64,000 nt of DNA from an uncultured Ruminococcus sp. (GTDB lineage: Bacteria; Bacillota; Clostridia; Oscillospirales; Acutalibacteraceae), in NCBI GenBank assembly GCA_902762615.1, contig CACWOX010000013.1, forward strand, positions 17,429-81,428, in the 5' to 3' direction. Of this stretch, positions 43,684 through 51,913 are shown piece after piece. Both the position numbers and the translations under genes were made by a program. The notes under the pieces are model-generated. The model ran no database searches and had not been told where the DNA came from. It saw nothing but the letters and a program-made list of their open reading frames with translations. Each line of letters starts with the position of its first letter. The first letter of the stretch is position 1.

Positions 43684-45012
43684 ATGTCTGTCAGAGTAGG
43701 AATGGTCAGTCTGGGCTGTCCGAAAAATCAGGTAGACGCCGAGCTGATGCTCGGATATCTGGCTGACGCGGGATATGATCTGGTGGAGGACGCGGCAATG
43801 TCCGACGTCGCCATCGTCAACACCTGCGGATTCATTGAAAGCGCCAAGTCCGAAGCCATTGAGGAAATACTTGAGCTTGCCGCCCTCAAAAAGGAAGGCA
43901 GAATCAAGGCGCTGATTGTCACCGGCTGCATGGCTGAACGCTACCGCGATGCGGTGCTGGAGGAACTGCCGGAAGTCGACGCGGTCGTGGGCATAGGCGC
44001 CAATCACAAAATCGCCGAAATCGTAGGCGGCATTGCGGAGAAAACCGGAATCAGCGTTTACGGCGAAAAGGAAGAGCTTCGCATGTGCGGCAGGCGCATA
44101 CGCACCACTCTCCCCTTCTACAGCTATCTCAGAATAGCCGACGGCTGCAACAACCAATGCGCCTTCTGCGCCATACCCATGATCAGAGGAAAATACCGTT
44201 CCCGTCCTATGGAGGAGCTTGTGGAGGAAGCACGCCAGCTGGCGGCAAAGGGAGTAAGGGAACTCACTGTAATAGCGCAGGACACCACCGAATACGGCTC
44301 TGATCTCTACGGCAAAAGAATGCTTCCTGAGCTTCTGAACAGGCTCTGCGAAGTAGAAGGGCTCAAATGGATAAGGGTACTTTATTGCTATCCCGAAAAA
44401 ATTACCGACGAGCTGCTTGACGTGATTGCCAGTCAGCCGAAAATCTGCAAATACATAGATATGCCCATTCAGCACTCCAGCCGGCATGTCCTCCGTGCAA
44501 TGCACCGACCCGGCGACCGTGAATCGCTCACCCGTCTCATTGCCCATATACGCGAAAAAATTCCCGGCGTTGTGCTGCGCACCACGCTTATGACGGCATT
44601 CCCGGGCGAAACGCAGGAGGATTTCGAGGATCTCATAGACTTTGTGCGCGAGGTAAAATTCGAGCGTCTGGGCTGCTTCATCTGGTCGGCGGAGGAAGAC
44701 ACGCCCGCATTCGATCTGCCCGACAGGGTTGACCCCGAAACCGCCGCCATGAGAGAGGAATCCATCATCGACGAGCAGTCCCGCGTGATTGACGGTTGGT
44801 GCGAGAGCATGAAGGGCAAAAGGCTTGAGGTGATGACCGAGGGCTTTGACAGGCTAGCAGAATGCTATCATGGGCGTTCTCAGGGTGAGGCGCCCGAAAT
44901 AGACGGCAAAATATTCTTTGATACCGACGGCAAAAAGCTTACTCCCGGCGAGTTTGTAACGGTCGAGATAACCGACTGCATGGACTGCGATCTGGTGGGA
45001 CGGCTTGTATAA
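43684..45012 (+). CDS. rimO: Ribosomal protein uS12 methylthiotransferase RimO
   Basis: A 442-residue radical-SAM methylthiotransferase that modifies an Asp of ribosomal protein S12. The N-terminal UPF0004 domain (SLGCPKNQVDAELMLGYL, VNTCGFIESAKSEAI) binds the auxiliary Fe-S cluster; the radical-SAM CxxxCxxC is GCNNQCAFCAIP with PMIRGKYRSRP after it; a TRAM domain closes the protein. EDTPAF-type RimO residues (EEDTPAFDL) separate it from MiaB. Followed 22 bases later by pgsA. Confidence 0.96.
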   Translation: MSVRVGMVSLGCPKNQVDAELMLGYLADAGYDLVEDAAMSDVAIVNTCGFIESAKSEAIEEILELAALKKEGRIKALIVTGCMAERYRDAVLEELPEVDAVVGIGANHKIAEIVGGIAEKTGISVYGEKEELRMCGRRIRTTLPFYSYLRIADGCNNQCAFCAIPMIRGKYRSRPMEELVEEARQLAAKGVRELTVIAQDTTEYGSDLYGKRMLPELLNRLCEVEGLKWIRVLYCYPEKITDELLDVIASQPKICKYIDMPIQHSSRHVLRAMHRPGDRESLTRLIAHIREKIPGVVLRTTLMTAFPGETQEDFEDLIDFVREVKFERLGCFIWSAEEDTPAFDLPDRVDPETAAMREESIIDEQSRVIDGWCESMKGKRLEVMTEGFDRLAECYHGRSQGEAPEIDGKIFFDTDGKKLTPGEFVTVEITDCMDCDLVGRLV

Positions 45013-45034
45013 ATTATCCAAAGGGGAATGATGT

Positions 45035-45616
45035 ATGAATCTTCCAAATAAATTGACGGTACTGAGAGTGCTGTTTATTCCTGTGATAATGGTATTCCTG
45101 CTGGTCGAAGGCATTCCTTTCCGCTGGCTGATAGGCGGGCTGTGCTTCGGAGCTGCCGCGCTGACCGATATGCTCGACGGCAGGATAGCCCGCAAACACA
45201 ATCTGATCACCGACTTCGGCAAGCTGATGGATCCGGTGGCTGACAAAATGCTGATAATGTCCACCCTCATCTGCTTCGTGCAGGAGGAAATATGCGGCGC
45301 GTGGGTAGTGGTTGTGATACTGTTCCGCGAATTTCTTGTCACCTCCATGCGCATGATTGCTGCCGACAAAGGCAAGGTCATCGCTGCCAATATCTGGGGC
45401 AAAATCAAGACGGTAACACAGATGATCGCCATTATAGGTATATTCTGCGGCAGAGCGGCAGGCGAATTTGCTGCGGTTTTTCCGGTCATTCCGTCCTTTA
45501 TCGGCAACTGGCTCATGATTATTTCCAGTGTGGTGCTTTATGCAGCCGTTGGGGCGACCATATTCTCGGGCGCCAGATATATGTATGACGCACGCGAGTT
45601 TTTCCGCGACGTATAA
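45035..45616 (+). CDS. pgsA: CDP-diacylglycerol--glycerol-3-phosphate 3-phosphatidyltransferase
   Basis: A 193-residue membrane enzyme that makes phosphatidylglycerol phosphate, the committed step to anionic phospholipids. It starts with the typical MNLPNKLTVLRVLFIPV, and the CDP-alcohol phosphotransferase motif is complete (DMLDGRIARKHNLITDFGKL with MDPVAD). Downstream of rimO, AAAGGGG ribosome binding site. The rimO-pgsA order is widespread in Firmicutes. Confidence 0.95.
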   Translation: MNLPNKLTVLRVLFIPVIMVFLLVEGIPFRWLIGGLCFGAAALTDMLDGRIARKHNLITDFGKLMDPVADKMLIMSTLICFVQEEICGAWVVVVILFREFLVTSMRMIAADKGKVIAANIWGKIKTVTQMIAIIGIFCGRAAGEFAAVFPVIPSFIGNWLMIISSVVLYAAVGATIFSGARYMYDAREFFRDV

Positions 45617-45723
45617 AAAAATTCGCGTTTATTACCCAAAGCTCTTGTTTTTTTGCTCAAGTTATGTCAAAATAGATGAAGTAAAATCATGAAAACCGAA
45701 ACCATGAAGGGAGAAATATTAAA

Positions 45724-47406
45724 ATGTCCGAATTTGACAATGAGTATACTGCCGGCGCCTACGAAAGGAACGAGGCAGTCGAGGCATTTGATGATTTTGA
45801 AATGTCAGGCGAAGAAATGGCAGACGTAGAAACAGCAGAAGAAGTTTTTGATACGGTGGAGGTACCCGACGATATAGAAGGGGTTCAAGCCGCTGTTGAA
45901 GCTGTGGAACAGGTGGAAGCAGAAGCAGTCGACGAACAACCCGAAGTGATCGAAGAGGTCGCAGAAGAAGCCGTCGAACAGCCCGAGGTGATCGAAGAGG
46001 TCGCAGAAGAAGCCGTCGAGGAACCCGAGGTAGTCGAAGAGGTCGCGGAAGCAGCCGTCGAACAACCCGAGGTAGTCGAAGAAATCACAGAAGAAGCCGT
46101 CGAGGAACCCGAGGTAGTCGAAGAGGTCGCGGAAGCAGCCGTCGAACAGCCCGAGGTAGTCGAAGAAATCACAGAAGAAGCCGTCGAGGACCCCGAGGTA
46201 GTCGAAGAGGTCGCGGAAGCAGCCGTCGAACAACCCGAGGTAGTCGAAGAAATCACAGAAGAGGCCGACGAACAGCCCGAGGTGGTCGAAGAGGTCGCAG
46301 AAGAAGCCGACGAACAGCCCGAGGTGATCGAAGAGATTGCGGAAGAAGCCGACGAACAGCCCGAGGTGATCGAAGAGGTCGCAGAAGAAGCCGACGAACA
46401 GCCCGAGGTGATCGAAGAGATTGCGGAAGAAGCTGTCGAGGAAAATGAAGAAATTGGTGTTTCCGAAGAAAACGAGGTTGAAATTGATATAATGAGCACT
46501 ATCATTGCTCTTGAAAACGCTGCCGGCGATTCCAATGAAAACCAAGAGGCAGCTGATGCAGAAGAATCTTACGCCGAGGTCAATACGGAACAGGATGAAG
46601 AAAATGAAAATCAGGAAGCTGCCGAAGAGGTAAGCGATAATGATTATCTCGACTACGACGACACGCCGCGTCCCAAAAAGATTATATCCGGCAAAGCAGC
46701 GGTCATCACCATGATTGTCACCGGCGTTGTCACCATTGCTCTTATAGTCGGAGCCGTCTGGATGGGAATTACATTAAAGAGAGACATCGGCGTGACCGTA
46801 GCATCGTACTCCGATCGCTTCAACGCCTGCAGTACCAAGGACTTTACTCTGGGCGAACTCATCGGCGTGGAACTGGTTTCTATGAGCGATGAAAGCTGCA
46901 CGCTCAGCCAGAACGAAATAAAGGATCTCAAAGCCGGCAAGACCGTAACCAAATTCAACAATCTGATGAATATTAAAGCTGACACACGCTTGGGCAAAAT
47001 CGTCTCGATGGATATTACATATGACGAGTCATTAAACGAGCAGAAAAATCCCAGCGTCATCTGCATGGTGCTTTTGGGAAATGCCCTTTCGGGATTGTTT
47101 GAAAATATAGATTCCAGCGATAAAGCATTTATCACAGCCTACACCGCTTTGGTGGAAAAATGCTACCCTGCCACCGAAAAAGGCAGTGATGTTTATGTTT
47201 ACGACGCCGACAATGGCATTTCGGTATACGTCGATTACTCTGCAATGTCAAAGACAGGCGCTTATTCCGATGTTATGATTCACATTGAAAACAAGGATCC
47301 GAATTACATTGACACCAATAAGCTGGATTTCTCATGGCTTCCCTTTGATTTTTCTTCCAAAGACGCAAAGTCGGCAGATGAGACAACCTCTCCCTCTGAC
47401 AATTAA
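45724..47406 (+). CDS. Acidic repeat membrane protein of unknown function
   Basis: A 560-residue protein. Residues 1-70 are acidic; about 70-240 are some twelve 14-residue repeats of the type AVEQPEVVEEVAEE; a further acidic stretch leads to KKIISGKAAVI and one membrane helix (about 320-345, ITMIVTGVVTIALIVGAVWMGI). The outer C-terminal domain (about 200 residues, DFTLGELIGVELVSMSDES...) is not a family I recognise. With no signal peptide the long negative repeat should be in the cytoplasm, extended or helical. Terminator at 47450-47481. Confidence 0.8.
   Translation: MSEFDNEYTAGAYERNEAVEAFDDFEMSGEEMADVETAEEVFDTVEVPDDIEGVQAAVEAVEQVEAEAVDEQPEVIEEVAEEAVEQPEVIEEVAEEAVEEPEVVEEVAEAAVEQPEVVEEITEEAVEEPEVVEEVAEAAVEQPEVVEEITEEAVEDPEVVEEVAEAAVEQPEVVEEITEEADEQPEVVEEVAEEADEQPEVIEEIAEEADEQPEVIEEVAEEADEQPEVIEEIAEEAVEENEEIGVSEENEVEIDIMSTIIALENAAGDSNENQEAADAEESYAEVNTEQDEENENQEAAEEVSDNDYLDYDDTPRPKKIISGKAAVITMIVTGVVTIALIVGAVWMGITLKRDIGVTVASYSDRFNACSTKDFTLGELIGVELVSMSDESCTLSQNEIKDLKAGKTVTKFNNLMNIKADTRLGKIVSMDITYDESLNEQKNPSVICMVLLGNALSGLFENIDSSDKAFITAYTALVEKCYPATEKGSDVYVYDADNGISVYVDYSAMSKTGAYSDVMIHIENKDPNYIDTNKLDFSWLPFDFSSKDAKSADETTSPSDN
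45926..46440 (+). repeat. 42-bp coding tandem repeat, about twelve copies
   Basis: In-frame 42-base units (14 residues, about half Glu/Asp). The middle part is a higher-order 84-base repeat (EPEVVEEVAEAA then QPEVVEEITEEA) present three times with very few base differences, showing recent duplication. Confidence 0.88.
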
Positions 47407-47449
47407 CAGCTTTTTGTCAATAATAAAAACATTTGAAATGTAAATAGAA

Positions 47450-47481
47450 AGGACGGTTTCACCACGAAGCCGTCCTTTTTG
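47450..47481 (+). terminator. Terminator of the acidic repeat gene
   Basis: AGGACGG (47450-47456) pairs with CCGTCCT (47470-47476), then TTTTT. Confidence 0.85.
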
Positions 47482-47505
47482 ATTGGCAAATATAATTCAT
47501 GACGA

Positions 47506-47559
47506 ACAAAAAATCCGACTGTGAGCCATCGTTTCAAACCAAAGCGTCCACAGCCGGAT
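47506..47559 (-). terminator. Terminator of argF
   Basis: On the minus strand ATCCGGCTGTG pairs with CACAGTCGGAT across a 25-base loop and is followed by TTTTTTG. Confidence 0.75.
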
Positions 47560-47600
47560 CCTATTATGTGATTGTATATTATTCGTAAAAATAATTATTT

Positions 47601-48512
47601 TTATTTTTTCTCACCGAGCAGCTTGACAAGCACTGCCTTCTGGGCGTGCATACGGTTCTCGGCTTCCTCGAATATCTCGTTTGCGTGAGCTTCGAGCATG
47701 GGAGCAGTGATTTCCTCGCCTCTGTGAGCCGGCAGACAGTGAAGCACCATCGCGTCGCTCTTGGCGTACTTCATGACCTCGTCGTTGATCTGGAAACCGG
47801 CAAATACAGCTCTGCGCTGTGCTGCCTCTTCCTCCTGACCCATGGAAGCCCATACGTCGGTGATCACGACGTCGGCTGCGCGGGCTGCGCCTCTCGGGTC
47901 GCGGTACATCTCAAAGCCGCCCACCTGAGCCGCAAATTCGATGACCGATCTGTCAGGCTCGTAGCCCTCGGGACATGCAACAGCCACCTTCATGCCGCAC
48001 TTGAGAGCGCCGACGATGAGGGAATTCATCATGTTGTTGCCGTCGCCGATAAAGCAGAGCTTCAAGCCGTCGAGTCTGCCCTTGACCTCGCGGATGGTCA
48101 TGAGGTCGGCAAGCACCTGACAGGGATGGGCAAAGTCAGTGAGTCCGTTGATGACGGGAATAGAGCCGTACTTGGCTAAATCCTCCACCTCGCGCTGCTC
48201 ATAGGTGCGGATCATGATGCCGTTGAGGTAGCGGGAAAGCACTCTGGCGGTATCCTCGACCGGTTCGCCTCTGCCGATCTGAAGATCATGAGAAGAAAGG
48301 AAGAGCGCCTGTCCGCCGAGCTGATACATACCCACTTCAAAAGAAACTCTTGTGCGGGTGGACGATTTCTGGAAAATCATGCCGAGGGTTTTGCCCTCAA
48401 GCAGACGGTGGCTGATGCCGTGCTTCTGCTCGTATTTGAGCTGATCGGCAAGATTGAGTATATCGTTGATCTGAGCCGGCGTCAAATCGAGCATTTTCAA
48501 AAGATGGTTCAT
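47601..48512 (-). CDS. argF: Ornithine carbamoyltransferase
   Basis: A 303-residue transcarbamylase that makes citrulline from ornithine and carbamoyl phosphate in arginine synthesis. Carbamoyl-phosphate loop FQKSSTRTRVSFEVG, LTDFAHPCQVLADL, the ornithine loop (VWASMGQEEEA in place of the common SMG block) and HCLPAHRGEEI are all present. GGAGG precedes the ATG at 48512. argC and argD lie on the same strand further upstream, interrupted by other genes. Confidence 0.96.
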   Translation of the reverse strand: MNHLLKMLDLTPAQINDILNLADQLKYEQKHGISHRLLEGKTLGMIFQKSSTRTRVSFEVGMYQLGGQALFLSSHDLQIGRGEPVEDTARVLSRYLNGIMIRTYEQREVEDLAKYGSIPVINGLTDFAHPCQVLADLMTIREVKGRLDGLKLCFIGDGNNMMNSLIVGALKCGMKVAVACPEGYEPDRSVIEFAAQVGGFEMYRDPRGAARAADVVITDVWASMGQEEEAAQRRAVFAGFQINDEVMKYAKSDAMVLHCLPAHRGEEITAPMLEAHANEIFEEAENRMHAQKAVLVKLLGEKK

Positions 48513-48636
48513 TCAAATAACCTCCATGCAATCATATTTTATTCGTAAAAGATATTATAACATACATTACGGAAAAAATATTGAATATTATATGAAAAAT
48601 ATGTGATTAAGCCGCCTGAATTCCGCTTTTTTCTTC

Positions 48637-48768
48637 TTAGAGCCTGTTCAGAATCTCCGCGTGTGCGGATGGCGAAGCCAGATTTTTCGCCAGATGAAGC
48701 CAAAATCGCAGGCAATACTTTGTGTATTAACGAGAGACGTGCGTGGAGAGATTCTGAACAGGCTCTTA
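48637..48768. mobile_element. Small MITE-like element with 18-bp perfect terminal inverted repeats
   Basis: GAGCCTGTTCAGAATCTC at 48640-48657 is repeated in inverse at 48748-48765, with TTA directly outside both ends (48637-48639 and 48766-48768), a likely target duplication. The interior (GGCGAAGCCAGATTTTT, then GCAGGCAATACTTTG) has no coding capacity. I recall the same end sequence in other gut Clostridia. It sits next to the 3' end of the sirtuin gene. Confidence 0.7.
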
Positions 48769-48773
48769 TGACT

Positions 48774-49517
48774 TTACAGCGCGGAAAAGACCTTGCCGAG
48801 GCTCTGCTTAATCACAAGGTCGGCTTTGCCGTCGTACGGAGTGGCGTCGCGGTTGATGAGCACCAGATGTTCGCCGCGGAAATAATTGATCAGTCCGCTT
48901 GCCGGATAAACCGTCAGCGATGTGCCGGCGACAATGAGCATATCCGCCTGCGAGATGGCGTTGATGGACTGCTCAATCACGCGGTTGTCGAGCGATTCCT
49001 CATAAAGCACCACGTCAGGCTTGATAACGCCGCCGCAATCGCAGCGCGGAATACCCTTGCTGCCGAATACCTTCTGCGCGCTGTGGAATTTGCCGCATTT
49101 CATGCAGTAATTTCTCAGAACGCTGCCGTGCAGCTCCAGCACCTTTTTGGAGCCTGCCTTCTGGTGAAGTCCGTCTATATTCTGGGTGACAATCGCGCGC
49201 AGCTTGCCCTGCCGTTCCAGCTCGGCAAGCTTGAAATGTGTGATGTTCGGCTCGTATTTGAGCGAATTGAGCTTGTCGCGGTAGAATTTGTAAAATTCCT
49301 CCGGCATACGGTCAAAGAATGTCCTGCTGAGTATCTGTTCGGGCGGATAATCGTACTTCTGATTGTAAAGACCGTCCTTGCTGCGGAAATCGGGTATTCC
49401 GCTCTCGGTGGATACGCCCGCTCCGCCGAAAAACACGATATTCGGGCTTTCTTCAACCAGCGCCTTGAATTTGATGATCTTCGGGTCGAGATTTGTCATC
49501 ATCTTATTTTCTGCCAT
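48774..49517 (-). CDS. NAD-dependent protein deacylase, sirtuin family
   Basis: A 247-residue Sir2 protein that removes acyl groups from lysines, using NAD+ and releasing nicotinamide. NAD-binding FFGGAGVSTESGIPDFRS, catalytic block TQNIDGLHQKAG with ELHGSV, a zinc ribbon (CMKC ... CDC, one irregular CxC pair) and GTSLTVYPASGL are present. It stands between argF and argC; acetyl-CoA-linked metabolism in the arg pathway makes such a neighbour plausible, but that is inference. Confidence 0.95.
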   Translation of the reverse strand: MAENKMMTNLDPKIIKFKALVEESPNIVFFGGAGVSTESGIPDFRSKDGLYNQKYDYPPEQILSRTFFDRMPEEFYKFYRDKLNSLKYEPNITHFKLAELERQGKLRAIVTQNIDGLHQKAGSKKVLELHGSVLRNYCMKCGKFHSAQKVFGSKGIPRCDCGGVIKPDVVLYEESLDNRVIEQSINAISQADMLIVAGTSLTVYPASGLINYFRGEHLVLINRDATPYDGKADLVIKQSLGKVFSAL

Positions 49518-49598
49518 TTTTTAATTACACCGCCTTTTATTTAGTGTGAAGTGTGAAGTTTTTGCAGTATGGAATTAGTTTATCATCTGCTACAATCA

Positions 49599-50024
49599 TT
49601 AAAATCCCGTGCCCATGCTCAGCAGCTTGTATTTCCCCTCGGAAATGTATTTCAGATAGCCGCAGACGTATGCGTTCCTGACCCACTTGCCTTGAATTTC
49701 GCCGTTTGCCATGGGCAGCCATTCAGGGTCGAAACGTGCTTTAATGTTATATGTCACCTGAAAAATCACATCATTTTCATGGACTCCGTCAAAAGCAAGC
49801 CAACGATCCCTTTTTAGCATTTCAGCAGTCACCACTGTCGTATCTACCTCGGTAAATACGCATTTTGCCATGTTCAAGCCGTAATCCTGCCTAAATTCGG
49901 AGGTGAGAATTTTCTTAACGCTTTCCTCCGTCGTGAGTTTATTGTCGTTACAGGCGCAAAGTGAAAAGGTCATCATTACCGCCAACGCAATTATGATGGC
50001 TTTGAAAACCGCTGCTTTTTTCAT
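49599..50024 (-). CDS. Small lipoprotein of unknown function
   Basis: A 141-residue protein with a lipoprotein signal peptide and lipobox FSLCAC (lipid Cys near 25). The mature part starts NDNKLTTEESVKKILTSEF and looks like a small cone-shaped NTF2-like domain similar in style to the lipoprotein at 36866-37549. It lies downstream of argC on the same strand. Function unknown. Confidence 0.75.
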   Translation of the reverse strand: MKKAAVFKAIIIALAVMMTFSLCACNDNKLTTEESVKKILTSEFRQDYGLNMAKCVFTEVDTTVVTAEMLKRDRWLAFDGVHENDVIFQVTYNIKARFDPEWLPMANGEIQGKWVRNAYVCGYLKYISEGKYKLLSMGTGF

Positions 50025-50068
50025 TTTATATTACCCCGTTACTGTGGTTGTACGTTTTGAATAAAACG

Positions 50069-51028
50069 TCATACATTCAGCCCTTTTGCCTCGTCGCAGC
50101 CGAGCATGATATTCAGGCATTGGATAGCCGCGCCGGAAGCGCCCTTGCCGAGATTGTCGAACTGTGCGGAAACCACTATCCGCTCCTCGTTGCCCGTGAC
50201 GTAGATTTTCATTCCGTCCCAACCGGAGAGGGAATTGCCTGCCAGCATTCCGCCGTACAGCTCGGAACCGCCTGTTTCGTCAACTCTGACGAATTTCTCG
50301 CCCTTGTAATAGTCGGCATAAAAGTTTGTCAATTCCAGCGGCGTTTTATATTTTGCAAAAAATTCTGTATAAAGCGGAACCGAAACCACCATGCCGCTGT
50401 AGTAATCCGCCACAATCGGAGAGAACAGCGGCAGCCGTTCCAGACCTGTGACAGCCTTCATCTCCTTGAGGTGCTTGTGCTGCTGAGTCAGAGCGTATTC
50501 TCTGGGAGCGTCGATGTCGCTGTGTCTGCCTTCCGCCTCGTATTCGGCAATCATCTTCTTGCCGCCGCCGCTGTAGCCGGTCAGCGAAAATGCTGAAATC
50601 GGGTAATCCTTGGGTAGAATCCCACCGGCAATCAGCGGATATACCACCCCGATAAAGCCGCTTGCGTGGCAGCCGGGAACAGCGATGCGATTGCCGTTTT
50701 TAATCGCGTCCCTGTGCGCCGCCGACAGCTCCGGGAAACCGTAAGCCCAGCCGCTTTCGGTGCGGTGCGCCGTGGAAGTGTCGATAATGCGCACGTTTTC
50801 ATTCTCGACCAGCGAGACCGATTCCCTTGCCGCCGCGTCGGGCAGGCAGAGGAAGGTGATGTCGGACGCGTTGATCAGGCGCTTGCGCTCGGCAGCATCC
50901 TTTCTCAATTCGCTCGAAATACGGAGCAGCTCGATGTCGTCTCTTCCTTCAAAGCGCTCGTAAATGCGCAGTCCGGTGGTTCCTTCGCTGCCGTCGATAA
51001 AGATTTTTGTTTTTTTCAATTCGCTCAT
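50069..51028 (-). CDS. argC: N-acetyl-gamma-glutamyl-phosphate reductase, type 2
   Basis: A 319-residue NADPH-dependent reductase of arginine synthesis. The start TKIFIDGSEGTTGLRI (dinucleotide site), ITFLCLPDAAARES, and the catalytic cysteine in VPGCHASGFIGVVYPL identify it, and the short length and sequence style match the type 2 (ArgC2) enzymes rather than the 345-residue type 1. Start ATG 51028 follows AGGA at ten bases; the TTG at 51037 is less likely. Confidence 0.94.
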   Translation of the reverse strand: MSELKKTKIFIDGSEGTTGLRIYERFEGRDDIELLRISSELRKDAAERKRLINASDITFLCLPDAAARESVSLVENENVRIIDTSTAHRTESGWAYGFPELSAAHRDAIKNGNRIAVPGCHASGFIGVVYPLIAGGILPKDYPISAFSLTGYSGGGKKMIAEYEAEGRHSDIDAPREYALTQQHKHLKEMKAVTGLERLPLFSPIVADYYSGMVVSVPLYTEFFAKYKTPLELTNFYADYYKGEKFVRVDETGGSELYGGMLAGNSLSGWDGMKIYVTGNEERIVVSAQFDNLGKGASGAAIQCLNIMLGCDEAKGLNV

Positions 51029-51146
51029 TGTATTCAAGTCCTGTCTGATAATATTGTATGCCTATTCCTATTATAACACCAAATTCCGTCCTGTCAATTT
51101 TTAATTCCAAGGACGTCTTTTCCCATTCCCTTTTATCATGATTCGT

Positions 51147-51201
51147 TATTCATTTTTCATTATTAACCATTCACTATTCACTTAGCGCAGCTCCGCTGCG
51201 C
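51147..51201. repeat. 7-bp tandem repeat plus GCGC hairpin
   Basis: Degenerate 7-base units (ATTCACT, ATTCATT and similar) are followed by a perfect hairpin GCGCAGC-TCC-GCTGCGC at 51185-51201, directly beside the stop codon of the gene at 51205-51708. Same composite as after hisS. Confidence 0.55.
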
Positions 51202-51204
51202 GCT

Positions 51205-51708
51205 CTATCCCCACAGGGCGCAGGATTCAATTTTGCCCGAAATGTCGGCGTCAACGCCGAGTCCGTGGTCGGTGTACATATCGTCAAGGTCGTAGTCAAG
51301 GAAGATGCTCCCGTCGCGGTAGAACTGAATAAAATTCATTGTGATGCGGCGCATGAATTCCTCCTTGGAAATGATTTCGCCCTCGCTGTCGCAACTCCCC
51401 CACGTTTCGATGGTTCCGTCTTTTTTGGCAAAATCATCGGCGGCAAATTTTTTAATGGCAGCGTCCCATTCTTCCACTTTTTGGACGAATGTATGAAGGC
51501 TTTTCAAAGCGGCATCGGCTGTAGTCTGTCCGTCTCCATCGGTTTGCAGAAAGACCGAAATTTTACGTCCCGGCAGCGTTACATCGCCGCAGAAATTCTC
51601 TTTGTCCAAAGTGAATGTACCAAGCTCGTCCTCGATGACAAGCGGCTCAGGCTTCGGCTTGCGTTTATTCAGAAACAAGCCCGAAAATTTATGGCTGAAT
51701 ATCGGCAT
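51205..51708 (-). CDS. DUF2262-like protein
   Basis: A 167-residue soluble protein. The order DELGTFTLDKENFCGDVTL, TADAALKSLHTF, WDAAIKKFAADDF, SKEEFMRRITMNFIQF and DGSIFLDYDLDDMYTDHGLGV fits the DUF2262 pattern (a conserved Asp-rich stretch followed by a Gly-His turn). Function unknown. No clear operon partner; it faces pnuC, whose promoter lies just upstream on the other strand. Confidence 0.65.
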   Translation of the reverse strand: MPIFSHKFSGLFLNKRKPKPEPLVIEDELGTFTLDKENFCGDVTLPGRKISVFLQTDGDGQTTADAALKSLHTFVQKVEEWDAAIKKFAADDFAKKDGTIETWGSCDSEGEIISKEEFMRRITMNFIQFYRDGSIFLDYDLDDMYTDHGLGVDADISGKIESCALWG

Positions 51709-51747
51709 GAAATCACCCTCCTTACTTTGGTAAAGCCAAAAAATGTA

Positions 51748-51776
51748 TTGCTATTTGGTGATAAATATGATATACT
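51748..51776 (+). promoter_or_regulatory. Promoter of the pnuC leader
   Basis: TTGCTA (51748-51753), 17 bases, TATACT (51771-51776). The transcript would start near 51783, leaving a leader of about 130 bases. Confidence 0.6.
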
Positions 51777-51782
51777 CTAATA

Positions 51783-51908
51783 AAATTCAAAAGCAGCTAA
51801 CTGCCACCGGGTAGGAAATGCATTTAATTTTTTTTATTTAATTATGCATTCGTTTTCACATCGTTAGGTCTTAGAAGATGTGAATGCGAATGCTTATTTT
51901 TTTGGAGG
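51783..51908 (+). promoter_or_regulatory. Candidate riboswitch or attenuator in the pnuC leader
   Basis: A terminator-type hairpin lies right before the ribosome binding site: GCATTCG (51846-51852) pairs with CGAATGC (51887-51893), and TTCACATC (51855-51862) with GATGTGAA (51877-51884), then TTATTTTTTT and GGAGG. An alternative hairpin pairs AATGCAT (51817-51823) with ATGCATT (51844-51850) and so uses part of the 5' arm of the terminator. A small hairpin GCAG-CTAA-CTGC lies further upstream (51793-51804). Mutually exclusive stems and the pnuC target suggest control by a NAD-related or other vitamin ligand; I do not recognise a known class. Confidence 0.6.
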
Positions 51909-51913
51909 TTTTT

